From positions 10,830 through 74,829 of the forward strand of contig CAJLKN010000010.1 of NCBI GenBank assembly GCA_905207235.1: 64,000 nt of DNA. The letters run 5' to 3'. Source of the DNA: an uncultured Eubacteriales bacterium. GTDB lineage: Bacteria; Bacillota; Clostridia; Christensenellales; Borkfalkiaceae. The notes under the pieces are model-generated. The model worked only from the letters and a program-made list of their open reading frames with translations. It was not told where the DNA came from and did not search any database. Each line of letters starts with the position of its first letter. Within the stretch, counting starts at the first letter, position 1. A program made the position numbers and the translations under genes. Of this stretch, positions 23,775 through 31,643 are shown in pieces.

Positions 23775-26000
23775 ATGATCAAGTTAATCAAGGGCGGCGT
23801 TTATTATTCGCAGGGAAAACTCGTGCGCGAAGGCGTGGCGTTTTTCAGAGACGGACAGAAACATGCCGCGATAAAGGGTACAATCGCTTACGGCATTCTT
23901 TCTTCGCATAACACAGGCAACGACGAACATCTTAAAATAAAATTCGATGCGCTCGCTTCGCACGACATAACTTATGTCGGCATAATTCAGACGGCTAAGG
24001 CTTCGGGACTTGAAAAATTCCCCATTCCTTATACGCTGACCAACTGCCACAATTCTCTTTGCGCGGTAGGCGGCACGATAAACGAGGACGACCACATGTT
24101 CGGTCTCTCCGCCGCTAAAAAGTACGGCGGAAACTACGTTCCGCCCCACCTTGCGGTAATTCACCAGTACATGCGCGAAATGGAAGCGGGTTGCGGCAAG
24201 ATGATACTCGGCTCCGACAGCCATACCAGGTACGGCGCTCTCGGCACTATGGCGATAGGCGAGGGCGGACCCGAACTTGTCAAACAGCTCCTCAATCAGA
24301 CTTACGACGTCAGCCGTCCCGACGTTATAGCCGTTTATCTCAAAGGTAAACTCAAACAGGGCGTAGGTCCCCACGACGTCGCGATAGCGCTCGTCGGAGC
24401 GACGTTTAAAAACGGCTTCGCAAAGAATAAAATTCTCGAATTCATCGGCCCCGGCATAAAAAATCTTTCTATGGATTACCGCTGCGGCATAGACGTTATG
24501 ACTACCGAAACGGCTTGCCTTTCTTCCGTATGGGAGACCGACGAAATCACCAAGGAATACTTCGCTATCCACGGAAGGGAGGAAGATTTCAAGGAGCTTC
24601 ATCCCGCCGACCCCGCATATTACGACGGCGCCGTCGTAATAGACCTTTCGAGGGTCGAACCGATGATAGCTATGCCTTTCCATCCTTCAAATGCGTTCAC
24701 CATAAGGGAAGTCATAGAAAACGCGCGCGACATTTTAGGCGAAGTGGAGGAAGCGGGCAACAAACTCAAAGGCTACAAAAAGCCCTTCAGATTGCTCGAT
24801 AAAATCAAAGACGACGGCATTCACGTCAGCCAGGGTATAATCGCAGGATGCGCGGGCGGTACATACGAAAACATTGCGGAGGCGGCAGAAATTCTGCGCG
24901 GCAGAAGCTGCGGCTGCGGCGAATTCTCGCTCAGCGTATATCCCCAGAGCCAGCCCGTATTCAAATGCCTTACGGACAATGGCTACGTTTCTACGCTCAT
25001 GCAGAGCGGCGCGATAGTCAAAACGGCGTTCTGCGGACCTTGTTTCGGCGCGGGCGATACTCCCGCCGACAACGGTTTTTCCATACGCCATACGACGCGC
25101 AATTTTGAAAACAGAGAAGGTTCCAAGCTGGGCGAACAGCAACTCGCTTCCGTCGCTCTGATGGACGCCCGTTCGATTGCTGCTACTGCGGCAAACGGCG
25201 GAATTCTCACGCCTGCGTCCGAAGGCGAATATTTCACCAAAAAAATCAAGAAGTATTACTTCGATAAAACTATATACGAAAACCGCGTTTACCGCGGCGC
25301 GCTCAAACCCGACAGCTCGGCTGAACTCGTCTATGGCAACAACATAGCAGACTGGCCCGAACAGATACCCATGACTAAAAACATTCTCATAAAGGCGGTA
25401 TCTGTCATTTCCGACCCCGTAACTACGACGGATGAGCTTATTCCTTCGGGCGAGACTTCTTCGTATCGTTCCAATCCTCTGCGCCTTGCGGAATTCGCGC
25501 TTTCCAGAAAGGACCCCGGATACGTTGCAAGGGCAAAGGCGGTAAAGGCCGACGAGCAGTACAGGCGCGACCATGGCGTTCTTCCCGAAAGCGTTCTTAA
25601 AGAGGTCGGCATAAAAATTGCGGGCGACACTATGTACGGAAGCTGCGTAGTCGCAAAGAAACCGGGCGACGGTTCTGCGCGCGAACAGGCGGCTTCGTGC
25701 CAGCGCGTCCTCGGCGGCGTTGCAAATATCGCCCTTGAATACGCAACCAAGCGCTATCGTTCCAATCTCATCAACTGGGGCATGCTTCCTCTCATTTGCA
25801 GAGCATTCGATTTTAAAGTGGGCGACTACATTTATATCGAAAACATAATTTCCCACGTCAAGTCGGACGACCCCGTCATTCCCGCAAAGCACATTTCCGA
25901 AGGTAAGGTTAAGGATATTTACCTCACTCTCGGTCAGCTCACCAAAGAGGAAAAGAAGATTATTTTAAGCGGTTGCCTCATCAATTACAACAAGTTATAA
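23775..26000 (+). CDS. Aconitase-family hydratase (YbhJ-like)
   Basis: About 741 residues. The aconitase [4Fe-4S] core is visible: SDSHTRYGALGTMAIGEGGP, TTETACLSSVW (first cluster Cys region) and TAFCGPCFGAGDTPADNGFS (the C-G-P-C pair). A swivel domain at the end has MYGSCVVAKKPGDGSAREQA, the G-x-G-S-S-R-E-like substrate motif written as G-D-G-S-A-R-E. It resembles the E. coli YbhJ/clostridial 'hydratase' branch rather than AcnA/B or LeuC. Its substrate is not known to me. ATG 23775 is preferred to 23769 because GGAG (23762-23765) is 9 nt away. It stands alone between terminators. Confidence 0.82.
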   Translation: MIKLIKGGVYYSQGKLVREGVAFFRDGQKHAAIKGTIAYGILSSHNTGNDEHLKIKFDALASHDITYVGIIQTAKASGLEKFPIPYTLTNCHNSLCAVGGTINEDDHMFGLSAAKKYGGNYVPPHLAVIHQYMREMEAGCGKMILGSDSHTRYGALGTMAIGEGGPELVKQLLNQTYDVSRPDVIAVYLKGKLKQGVGPHDVAIALVGATFKNGFAKNKILEFIGPGIKNLSMDYRCGIDVMTTETACLSSVWETDEITKEYFAIHGREEDFKELHPADPAYYDGAVVIDLSRVEPMIAMPFHPSNAFTIREVIENARDILGEVEEAGNKLKGYKKPFRLLDKIKDDGIHVSQGIIAGCAGGTYENIAEAAEILRGRSCGCGEFSLSVYPQSQPVFKCLTDNGYVSTLMQSGAIVKTAFCGPCFGAGDTPADNGFSIRHTTRNFENREGSKLGEQQLASVALMDARSIAATAANGGILTPASEGEYFTKKIKKYYFDKTIYENRVYRGALKPDSSAELVYGNNIADWPEQIPMTKNILIKAVSVISDPVTTTDELIPSGETSSYRSNPLRLAEFALSRKDPGYVARAKAVKADEQYRRDHGVLPESVLKEVGIKIAGDTMYGSCVVAKKPGDGSAREQAASCQRVLGGVANIALEYATKRYRSNLINWGMLPLICRAFDFKVGDYIYIENIISHVKSDDPVIPAKHISEGKVKDIYLTLGQLTKEEKKIILSGCLINYNKL

Positions 26001-26047
26001 TTTTTTGTCGCTACCGATAAAACTTATAAAACAGACTTTATAAAATC

Positions 26048-26082
26048 AAAACGCGCCCGCGACGTCGTCGCGGGCGCGTTTT
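26048..26082 (+). terminator. Strong terminator after the hydratase
   Basis: AAACGCGCCCGCGAC and GTCGCGGGCGCGTTT form a perfect stem, followed by a T-tract. It also lies just after the stop of the minus-strand lipoprotein gene. Confidence 0.93.
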
Positions 26083-26084
26083 TT

Positions 26085-26507
26085 TTATTTTGTTTCAGGC
26101 ATGGGAGCAGGCAGAATGCTCGGCTTGTTCTCGTCGTCGGGTTTGGGCATGGGCGCGTTAGGCTTGCGCTTTTCGCCGTTCAGCCTAGGAATGAGCGCGG
26201 AGGGCGCACTCTGTTTTTCTTGCCCTTCGCGGGGCTGTGGTCTGGGGCGGTGCCATCCGTGATGATGCCCATCGCAGTCGCCCTTGCCGCAGTCGCCCTT
26301 GCCGCAGTCTCCGTCGGGGCGCCGGCAATCGTCCTGCCCGTCAGGGCATTGGCTATCGTCGCTTTCGTCCTGTATTGTCTGCACGGTCTGGGTTTCGCGC
26401 TGACGGTTGAGGTTCTGACCTCCGCCCGTCTGACCCGAACCGCATGCGCATAAAGGTGCGGCAAAAGCCGCCGTCAAACAAATTAAGGTTAAGATTTTGA
26501 GTTTCAT
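26085..26507 (-). CDS. Small lipoprotein with a Cys/Asp/Gly/His-rich segment
   Basis: 140 residues from ATG 26507. The signal peptide MKLKILTLICLTAAFAAPLC ends in a lipobox-like LCAC. After a Gln/Thr-rich stretch comes CPDGQDDCRRPDGDCGKGDC, then GKGDCDGHHHGWHRP, a repetitive metal-ligand-rich segment. The rest is Pro/Lys/Arg-rich and probably disordered. No family is recognised. The segment could bind a transition metal, but this is only suggested by composition. A CATACT -10 box lies 6 nt upstream, with a -35 that overlaps the cre-like site at 26538-26552. Confidence 0.65.
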   Translation of the reverse strand: MKLKILTLICLTAAFAAPLCACGSGQTGGGQNLNRQRETQTVQTIQDESDDSQCPDGQDDCRRPDGDCGKGDCGKGDCDGHHHGWHRPRPQPREGQEKQSAPSALIPRLNGEKRKPNAPMPKPDDENKPSILPAPMPETK

Positions 26508-26537
26508 ATTAACAGTATGTAAAATCGCGCGCCCGTT

Positions 26538-26552
26538 ATGCAAACGCTTGCA
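26538..26552. promoter_or_regulatory. cre-like operator (CcpA/LacI-family type)
   Basis: ATGCAAACGCTTGCA fits the catabolite-response consensus WTGNAANCGNWNNCW at every fixed position and is nearly palindromic. It overlaps the presumed -35 (TTGCAT on the minus strand) of the lipoprotein gene and lies about 140 nt upstream of the TM1266-type gene. Binding is not proven. Confidence 0.5.
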
Positions 26553-26692
26553 CTTTTCTGAAAGATATGGTAAATTTATTCAGCCTGAATTAAAAGGTTC
26601 GCCTGAAAGTGAAGGGACAAAAAAATACAGACGCCAAAAATTTCAGACGTCTCGTTTTGTCGCTCTCTTTCGGATTGAAGGGGAGGTTTTTT

Positions 26693-26947
26693 ATGTCTGA
26701 AAAAAGGCTTGCCGTAATATCTGTCATAATCGAAGACAGGGAACAAAGCCCTAAAATAAACGCCGTGCTTTCCGAATTCGGCGACTACGTGGTAGGCAGA
26801 ATGGGCGTGCCCTATAAGGAGCGCGGAGTGTCCGTCATATGCATAATAATCGACGCGCCGAGCGAAATTATAAATACCGTAACGGGTAAAATAGGCATGA
26901 TAAGCGGCGTTACGGCAAAGACATTGATGAGTAAAAATAATTTTTGA
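26693..26947 (+). CDS. TM1266-type putative regulator (iron-only hydrogenase system family)
   Basis: 84 residues, beginning MSEKRLAVISVIIEDREQSP and continuing VLSEFGDYVVGRMGVPYKER and GKIGMISGVTAKTLMSK. This matches the small ferredoxin-like (NikR C-domain-like) TM1266 family, often linked with FeFe-hydrogenase maturation genes. No hydrogenase gene is in the window. The start is ATG 26693, preceded by GGGGAGG; a longer in-frame ORF lacks such a site. It is 38 nt upstream of the ABC binding protein gene and may share its transcript. Confidence 0.8.
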   Translation: MSEKRLAVISVIIEDREQSPKINAVLSEFGDYVVGRMGVPYKERGVSVICIIIDAPSEIINTVTGKIGMISGVTAKTLMSKNNF

Positions 26948-26985
26948 GGCGGAAGATACTTTTCTGACGCCGAAAAGGAGAAATA

Positions 26986-27996
26986 ATGAAAAAAATAATT
27001 AAATTTCTTGTGTCTGCGGTATGCGCGGCTGTAACCGCCGTCAGTTTTTCCGCCTGCGCTGGCGGAGAAACCTCGCCCGAAAAAGTCAGCCTTTTAGGCA
27101 TTGACGCGGCTTCTGTCGGCGTTTTGCCCGATGTTGACTATTACGTCGCCGCCGAACCCGCGGCAACCGCGCGCGCAACCGCCGTTGGGCTTAAATTCTC
27201 AGGCGACCTTCAGCAGCTTTACGGCGAGGAGGGCGGCTATCCCCAGGCGGTAATAGTCGCTAAAAACGAGCTTGTGGAAAGCAACCCTGCATTCCTTTCG
27301 GCGTTCCTCGAAGAAGTGGAGGCAAACGAAGAATGGCTAAAAACGGCTTCGGCGCAGACTGTCATAGATTCCGTCGCGTCTCACCTGCCCGAAGGCACGA
27401 CGCCCACATTCAACGCAAAAAATCTCACCTCGCAGGTAATTGCTAACTGCGGCATACATCTCGTTTATGCGGCGAACGATAAAGAGCGCGTAACAAATTT
27501 CCTTGATGAAATGGCGGAAGTAGAGCCTTCCATGGTGGGAGAGGTATCGGAAAGTTTCTTCTGCACGAGCCTCGGCACGGCGTCAACCTCTTCGACGGTA
27601 TCGGTATATGCTCCCGACGGAGCGCCCGCGCTCGCGCTGGCAAAGCTGATGGCGGAAGAAAATACTTTCTCGCAGACTGCCCTCACTTATAACATAGTTG
27701 CGGCAGATACCATCGGCGCGCGTGTCAGCGGCGAAAATCCCGCGGCGGATATATGCATTCTGCCCGTAAATGCCGCAAGCAAACTGCTCGGCAGCGGACA
27801 AAAATATAAAATGCTCGGCACTGTTACTAACGGCAACCTCTATATCCTTTCCAAGGACGGCGAGCATTTAACGGCTGAAAATCTCTCCGTTCTCAAAGGA
27901 AAGACGGTGGGCGTCATTAATCTTGCAAACGTTCCCGGGCTTACGCTCAAAATCGTGCTCAATAAATACGATATACCCTACGAAACAGTAAGCTGA
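26986..27996 (+). CDS. ABC-transporter substrate-binding lipoprotein, NitT/TauT-like, with circularly permuted lobes
   Basis: 336 residues. A lipoprotein signal peptide ends in SFSACAGG. Residues ~35-175 (DYYVAAEPAATARA, FSGDLQQLYG, GGYPQAVIVAKNEL, NAKNLTSQVIANCGI) correspond to what is normally the C-terminal half of NitT/TauT-type binding proteins. Residues ~205-336 (VYAPDGAPALALAKLM, ADICILPVNAASKLLG, KMLGTVTNGNLYILS, LKGKTVGVINLANVPG) correspond to the normal N-terminal half. The order is therefore swapped, with a Ser/Thr-rich linker (TSLGTASTSSTVS) at the new joint. Permease and ATPase genes follow. The ligand is unknown. Confidence 0.8.
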   Translation: MKKIIKFLVSAVCAAVTAVSFSACAGGETSPEKVSLLGIDAASVGVLPDVDYYVAAEPAATARATAVGLKFSGDLQQLYGEEGGYPQAVIVAKNELVESNPAFLSAFLEEVEANEEWLKTASAQTVIDSVASHLPEGTTPTFNAKNLTSQVIANCGIHLVYAANDKERVTNFLDEMAEVEPSMVGEVSESFFCTSLGTASTSSTVSVYAPDGAPALALAKLMAEENTFSQTALTYNIVAADTIGARVSGENPAADICILPVNAASKLLGSGQKYKMLGTVTNGNLYILSKDGEHLTAENLSVLKGKTVGVINLANVPGLTLKIVLNKYDIPYETVS

Positions 27997-27998
27997 AA

Positions 27999-28784
27999 GT
28001 GAAGACTTTAAGAAAAATTGCAAAAACAAACGCCGTATGGGCGGTCGTCGCGGCGGGCATTCTTATACTGATATGGCACATAGCCTGCGTCGCCGTCGGC
28101 AACGAATATATAATACCTTCGATAGGCGATACTCTTTTTCAGTTTTTTGCCCTGTTCGGCGACGGAAAATTTTATTCCGCGCTCGGCAACACTTTGCTGC
28201 GCACGCTCGCGTCATTTGCGGTATCGTTCGCCCTCGCGGCGGTTTTTGCCGCCGTTTCGGCGGTATGCAGACAATTCAGGGCGACTTTTGCGTGCATTAT
28301 CTCCGTCGTGAGAACGCTCCCCACCATGGCGATAACCTTAATTCTGCTCATATGGACGAGCCCGCGCGTTGCCCCGTCGGTTGTAACCGCGCTTGTTATT
28401 TTTCCTATGGTCTATTCGCAGTTCATGGCGGCGGCAGACGGGGTGGACGGCAACCTGATAGAAATGGCAAAGGTCTATCGCGTAAGCACAAAGGACAGAC
28501 TGACAAAAATAATTCTGCCCGCAGTCGCCCCCGAAGTGGTCGCGCAGGTCGGCGCGGGGCTTTCGCTGGGGCTGAAAGTCATGGTCTCTGCCGAGGTGCT
28601 TTCATATACTCTCGGCAGTCTCGGCGGAATGATGCAGCAGGCGCGGCTCTTTGCCGAAATGCCTCTCTTTGCGGCGCTCACACTGATGTGCATATTGATT
28701 GGGCTTATCCTCGAACTGCTGTCGGCGCTTTTAAGGCGCTACATCGGCAGATGGATGGTAAAGGAGGGGAGCGATGCGCATTGA
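27999..28784 (+). CDS. ABC-transporter permease, NitT/TauT/SsuC type
   Basis: 261 residues with about six membrane helices. The coupling (EAA-like) loop VDGNLIEMAKVYRVSTKDRL, then TKIILPAVAPEVVAQVGAGL, is typical of the SsuC/TauC permeases. The start is GTG 27999, 2 nt after the previous stop. It is transcribed with the binding-protein and ATPase genes. Substrate specificity cannot be read from the permease. Confidence 0.9.
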   Translation: MKTLRKIAKTNAVWAVVAAGILILIWHIACVAVGNEYIIPSIGDTLFQFFALFGDGKFYSALGNTLLRTLASFAVSFALAAVFAAVSAVCRQFRATFACIISVVRTLPTMAITLILLIWTSPRVAPSVVTALVIFPMVYSQFMAAADGVDGNLIEMAKVYRVSTKDRLTKIILPAVAPEVVAQVGAGLSLGLKVMVSAEVLSYTLGSLGGMMQQARLFAEMPLFAALTLMCILIGLILELLSALLRRYIGRWMVKEGSDAH

Positions 28785-29424
28785 AAACTTAAAAAAAAGT
28801 TACAGAGACGCGATTGTTTTCGAACATTTCAACCTCGAAATCGAAGACGGCAAGGTAACCTGCATTCTCGGCGGAAGCGGAGCGGGCAAAACGACCCTTC
28901 TTAACGTAATTGCGGGTCTTACGAGCTATGAGGGCGCGGTCGATAAGGTAAGATGTTCCTATATTTTTCAGGAACCGCGCCTCGTGCCCAATCTTACCGT
29001 AAGAAAAAATTTAAAACTCATCTGCAACGACGATGAAAAAATAAATGCCGTGCTCGCAAGGGTGGGACTTGCAGAAAAAGCTGAAAGTTATCCCGTCGCA
29101 CTGTCGGGCGGTCAGGCGCAGAGGGTGGCAATAGCCAGAGCCTTTTTATATGAAAGCGATGTCGTTCTCATGGACGAACCCTTTTCGTCGCTCGATTTAA
29201 AGCTCAAAAAGGATATGATGCAGGCGTTCTGCGAAGTTCGTTCGGCGAGCGGCAGAACGGCGGTGTTTGTAACTCACGACGCGGACGAAGCACTTTTTCT
29301 CGCCGACAGAATAATAGTCATTTCGGACGGGAAGATTATATTCGACAAACCGAACAACGCTTTGTCATCGTTCGGCGGCAATTCTCCTTTAAGGGAGGAG
29401 CTCATCGCCGCGCTTACAACATGA
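28774..29424 (+). CDS. ABC-transporter ATP-binding protein, NitT/TauT type
   Basis: 216 residues with Walker A GGSGAGKTT, Q-loop YIFQEPRLVPNLTV, signature LSGGQAQRVAIARA, Walker B DVVLMDEPFSSLD and the switch His in FVTHDADEALFL. It powers the transporter above. It is shorter than common members (about 250), lacking extra C-terminal sequence. It overlaps the permease gene by 11 nt, with GGAGGGG before ATG. Confidence 0.95.
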   Translation: MRIENLKKSYRDAIVFEHFNLEIEDGKVTCILGGSGAGKTTLLNVIAGLTSYEGAVDKVRCSYIFQEPRLVPNLTVRKNLKLICNDDEKINAVLARVGLAEKAESYPVALSGGQAQRVAIARAFLYESDVVLMDEPFSSLDLKLKKDMMQAFCEVRSASGRTAVFVTHDADEALFLADRIIVISDGKIIFDKPNNALSSFGGNSPLREELIAALTT

Positions 29425-29467
29425 ATTAAAAGATAATCGGCGGTTTTTGTGTTTTTGTTGCATAAAG

Positions 29468-29505
29468 CTCCGCGCGCACGCCTTGCAAAAGGCGTGCGCG
29501 CGGAG
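29468..29505 (+). terminator. Terminator of the ABC-transporter operon
   Basis: A 17-bp perfect stem (CTCCGCGCGCACGCCTT with its complement) and a GCAA loop, followed by ATATTTTATTTTG. Confidence 0.93.
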
Positions 29506-29640
29506 ATATTTTATTTTGTCAATCGTTTCATGGCGATTTTATCAAAATTTTGTCGGCTAATTTGTAAAAAATCGCGCTCAAACATTTTTATTTTTGCTAT
29601 ATATTGTGTTATAATCTTAATGTAAATTACAAATGTAGTG

Positions 29641-29943
29641 TCATAAAACCACAAAGGTGAAACCCGAGCGGTAAGCCAGCACGAAGAACCATATGTTCAG
29701 CGCGCCTATTACGGGCATGAGTATCATGAACAGCATGTTTTTCAGCTTGAACCTGGTTATGAACATGGCGACATAAATGCCGATTGCTCCGCCCAGCAGC
29801 GCGGAAAGTATAAGTTTTCCGTCGCCGCTGTTTAATTTGCTCTCGTCGCTTAAATATTCGTTTTTCTGCCAGATGAGCAGCATTACCGAATAAAAATTGA
29901 TAGCGAGTATATATACCGTAAAAATGATATACACCAACACCAT
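29641..29943 (-). CDS. DUF1294-like small membrane protein
   Basis: 100 residues with three or four membrane helices. ILSALLGGAIGIYVAMFITR, then FKLKNMLFMILMPVI, match the G-G-x-x-G-x-x-x-x-M ... R-x-K-x-K motif of DUF1294 proteins; function unknown. A CATACT box lies exactly 6 nt before ATG, and the start sits in a CATACTT-T-AAGTATG palindrome (29941-29955). The gene is divergent from purE. A TATAAT box on the plus strand near 29611 would produce antisense RNA over it, but no -35 is clear. Confidence 0.75.
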   Translation of the reverse strand: MVLVYIIFTVYILAINFYSVMLLIWQKNEYLSDESKLNSGDGKLILSALLGGAIGIYVAMFITRFKLKNMLFMILMPVIGALNIWFFVLAYRSGFTFVVL

Positions 29944-29989
29944 ACTTTAAGTATGCCACGTATTTTACGATTGATACAGGAGATTGATT

Positions 29990-30487
29990 ATGCCTAAAGT
30001 AGCAATTTTAATGGGGTCAAAGTCGGATTTCCCCGTAGTAAAACCTGCGGTAACCGCGCTTTCAAATTTTGGTATCGAGACCGAAGTGCGCGTAATTTCC
30101 GCGCACAGAACGCCCGAGGAAGCGCATTCATTCGCTTCTGACGCTAAAAAGAACGGGGTGGAAGTAATAATATGTGCTGCGGGCAAAGCCGCTCATCTCG
30201 GCGGGGTCATTGCAGCTTATACAACCCTGCCCGTTATCGGTCTGCCCGTCAAAACTGACATGATGGGCGGTCTCGACAGCCTGCTTTCCATCGTTCAGAT
30301 GCCTTCGGGCATTCCCGTAGCCACGGTCGGCGTCAACGGCGGCGAAAACGCGGGGCTTCTTGCCGCGCAGATTTTAGGCGTAAAATACCCTGAAATAGCC
30401 GAAAAACTTACGGAATACAAGCGAAAAATGCGCCAGAAAATAAATGAGGACGATTGCGCCCTTCAACAGGAACTTAAAAATCTTTGA
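29990..30487 (+). CDS. purE: N5-carboxyaminoimidazole ribonucleotide mutase / AIR carboxylase
   Basis: 165 residues. It carries out the carboxylation-rearrangement step to CAIR. KVAILMGSKSDFPVVKPAV, ISAHRTPEEA and DSLLSIVQMPSGIPVATVGV are the PurE motifs; the C-A-A-G-K-A-A-H-L loop follows a form common in Bacillota. No purK gene is in the window, so a direct-carboxylating form is possible but not shown. The start ATG 29990 has AGGAG at 29978-29982. First gene of the purine run. Confidence 0.95.
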   Translation: MPKVAILMGSKSDFPVVKPAVTALSNFGIETEVRVISAHRTPEEAHSFASDAKKNGVEVIICAAGKAAHLGGVIAAYTTLPVIGLPVKTDMMGGLDSLLSIVQMPSGIPVATVGVNGGENAGLLAAQILGVKYPEIAEKLTEYKRKMRQKINEDDCALQQELKNL

Positions 30488-30497
30488 TAATCTTATA

Positions 30498-30520
30498 TAC
30501 CCGCAGTGCACCTGCGGGTA
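30498..30520 (+). terminator. Hairpin between purE and purC
   Basis: TACCCGCAG and CTGCGGGTA form a 9-bp stem with a 5-nt loop, followed by ATTAATTTTAAA. The T-tract is weak; it may be a partial terminator or mRNA-processing hairpin in the operon. Confidence 0.55.
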
Positions 30521-30561
30521 ATTAATTTTAAATAATAATCTTAAGGAGATGCCAGATAAAT

Positions 30562-31284
30562 ATGGAAAAGAAGGAACAGCTTTACGAAGGAAAGGCAAAA
30601 AAGGTTTATGCAACCGATAACCCCGACTACGTAATAGTATCTTACAAGGACGACGCTACTGCGTTCAACGGACTTAAAAAGGGAACTATTTCGGGCAAAG
30701 GCGTCATCAACAACAAAATGAGCAACATGTTGATGTCCATGCTTGAAAAGAAGGGTATTCCCACGCACTTCGTCGAGCAGATTGACGACAGAAACACCGT
30801 CGTAAAGAAGGTTCAGATCGTTCCCCTCGAAGTTATAATAAGGAATGTTGCCGCAGGCAGCTTCTCCAAAAAGTACGGCGTTGCCGAAGGAACTTTGCTT
30901 TCGGCTCCCACGATAGAGTTCTCATACAAGAACGACGAACTCGGCGATCCTCTGCTCAACAGCTATCACGCTCTCGCACTCAACCTTGCCACCAAGGAAG
31001 AAATCGAGACAATAAAGAACATGGCTTTCGCAGTAAACGACGCACTCAAAGCCTTCTTCAAGCAGCTCAATATCGACCTTATCGACTTCAAGCTCGAATT
31101 CGGCAGATTTAAGGGTCAGATAATCCTTGCCGATGAAATTTCCCCCGATACCTGTCGCTTCTGGGAAGCAGGCACGTGGGACACGACAAAACACACCAGC
31201 CTCGATAAGGACAGGTTCCGCCGCGACCTCGGCGGAGTTGAAGACGCTTACAACGAAGTCTTCAAGCGCCTTACCGGAGAATAA
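30562..31284 (+). CDS. purC: SAICAR synthetase
   Basis: 240 residues. It joins aspartate to CAIR using ATP. YEGKAKKVYATDN at the N-terminus, the IPLEVIIRNVAAGSF motif (as VPLEVIIRNVAAGSF) and LIDFKLEFGRFKGQIILADE are diagnostic; DEISPDTCRFW completes the active site. Length is standard. AAGGAG lies at 30543-30548. Confidence 0.97.
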   Translation: MEKKEQLYEGKAKKVYATDNPDYVIVSYKDDATAFNGLKKGTISGKGVINNKMSNMLMSMLEKKGIPTHFVEQIDDRNTVVKKVQIVPLEVIIRNVAAGSFSKKYGVAEGTLLSAPTIEFSYKNDELGDPLLNSYHALALNLATKEEIETIKNMAFAVNDALKAFFKQLNIDLIDFKLEFGRFKGQIILADEISPDTCRFWEAGTWDTTKHTSLDKDRFRRDLGGVEDAYNEVFKRLTGE

Positions 31285-31643
31285 TTTTAAATGGTATGCG
31301 ATATGTACCATTGGCATAGTCAACAACGCCGAAGAGATAACGCGCAAAGTGTTCTCTCGGCGATACATCGGTAATTTCTCGCGTTCGTCCTAAGATTTGG
31401 ACTTTATTGTCCGCCCTTGGCGGCACTTGAAGGCGAGAATGCTATTTAATATATAAAAGAATATAATTGCGCCCGTATCGGACAAGGTAGGGCAATGCGT
31501 AAATATGTATGCGATAAGTTAAAGTGCTAATTTCTTTAATTGCGTCGCTCGGAGGGCTTATCCGAGCTATCGGCACAGAGCCTTGCAGCTTTTGCGCGTA
31601 TTGTTGGACGGGTAAGGAATAATTTTTCGTTTCAGGAGAATTT
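31285..31643 (+). promoter_or_regulatory. Long structured purF leader with an internal promoter
   Basis: No gene is supported in these 359 nt. A promoter is present: TTGAAG (31427-31432), a 17-nt spacer and TATATA (31450-31455). Hairpins include AATGGTA/TACCATT near 31290-31310, CGCCGA..AGAG/CTCT..CGGCG near 31325-31360, and GCTCGGA/TCCGAGC (31547-31553 with 31561-31567). No purine, PRPP or ppGpp riboswitch consensus could be recognised by eye. Confidence 0.5.

Noticed and set aside
24735..25892. 385-codon open frame on the minus strand opposite the aconitase-family hydratase
   Set aside because: Antisense shadow; amino acid content is typical of mirrored coding sequence.
29600..29990. purE promoter at TATAAT near 29611 with a ~370-nt antisense leader
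   Set aside because: A -35 box is not convincing, and I could not find a better purE promoter either; left open rather than annotated.
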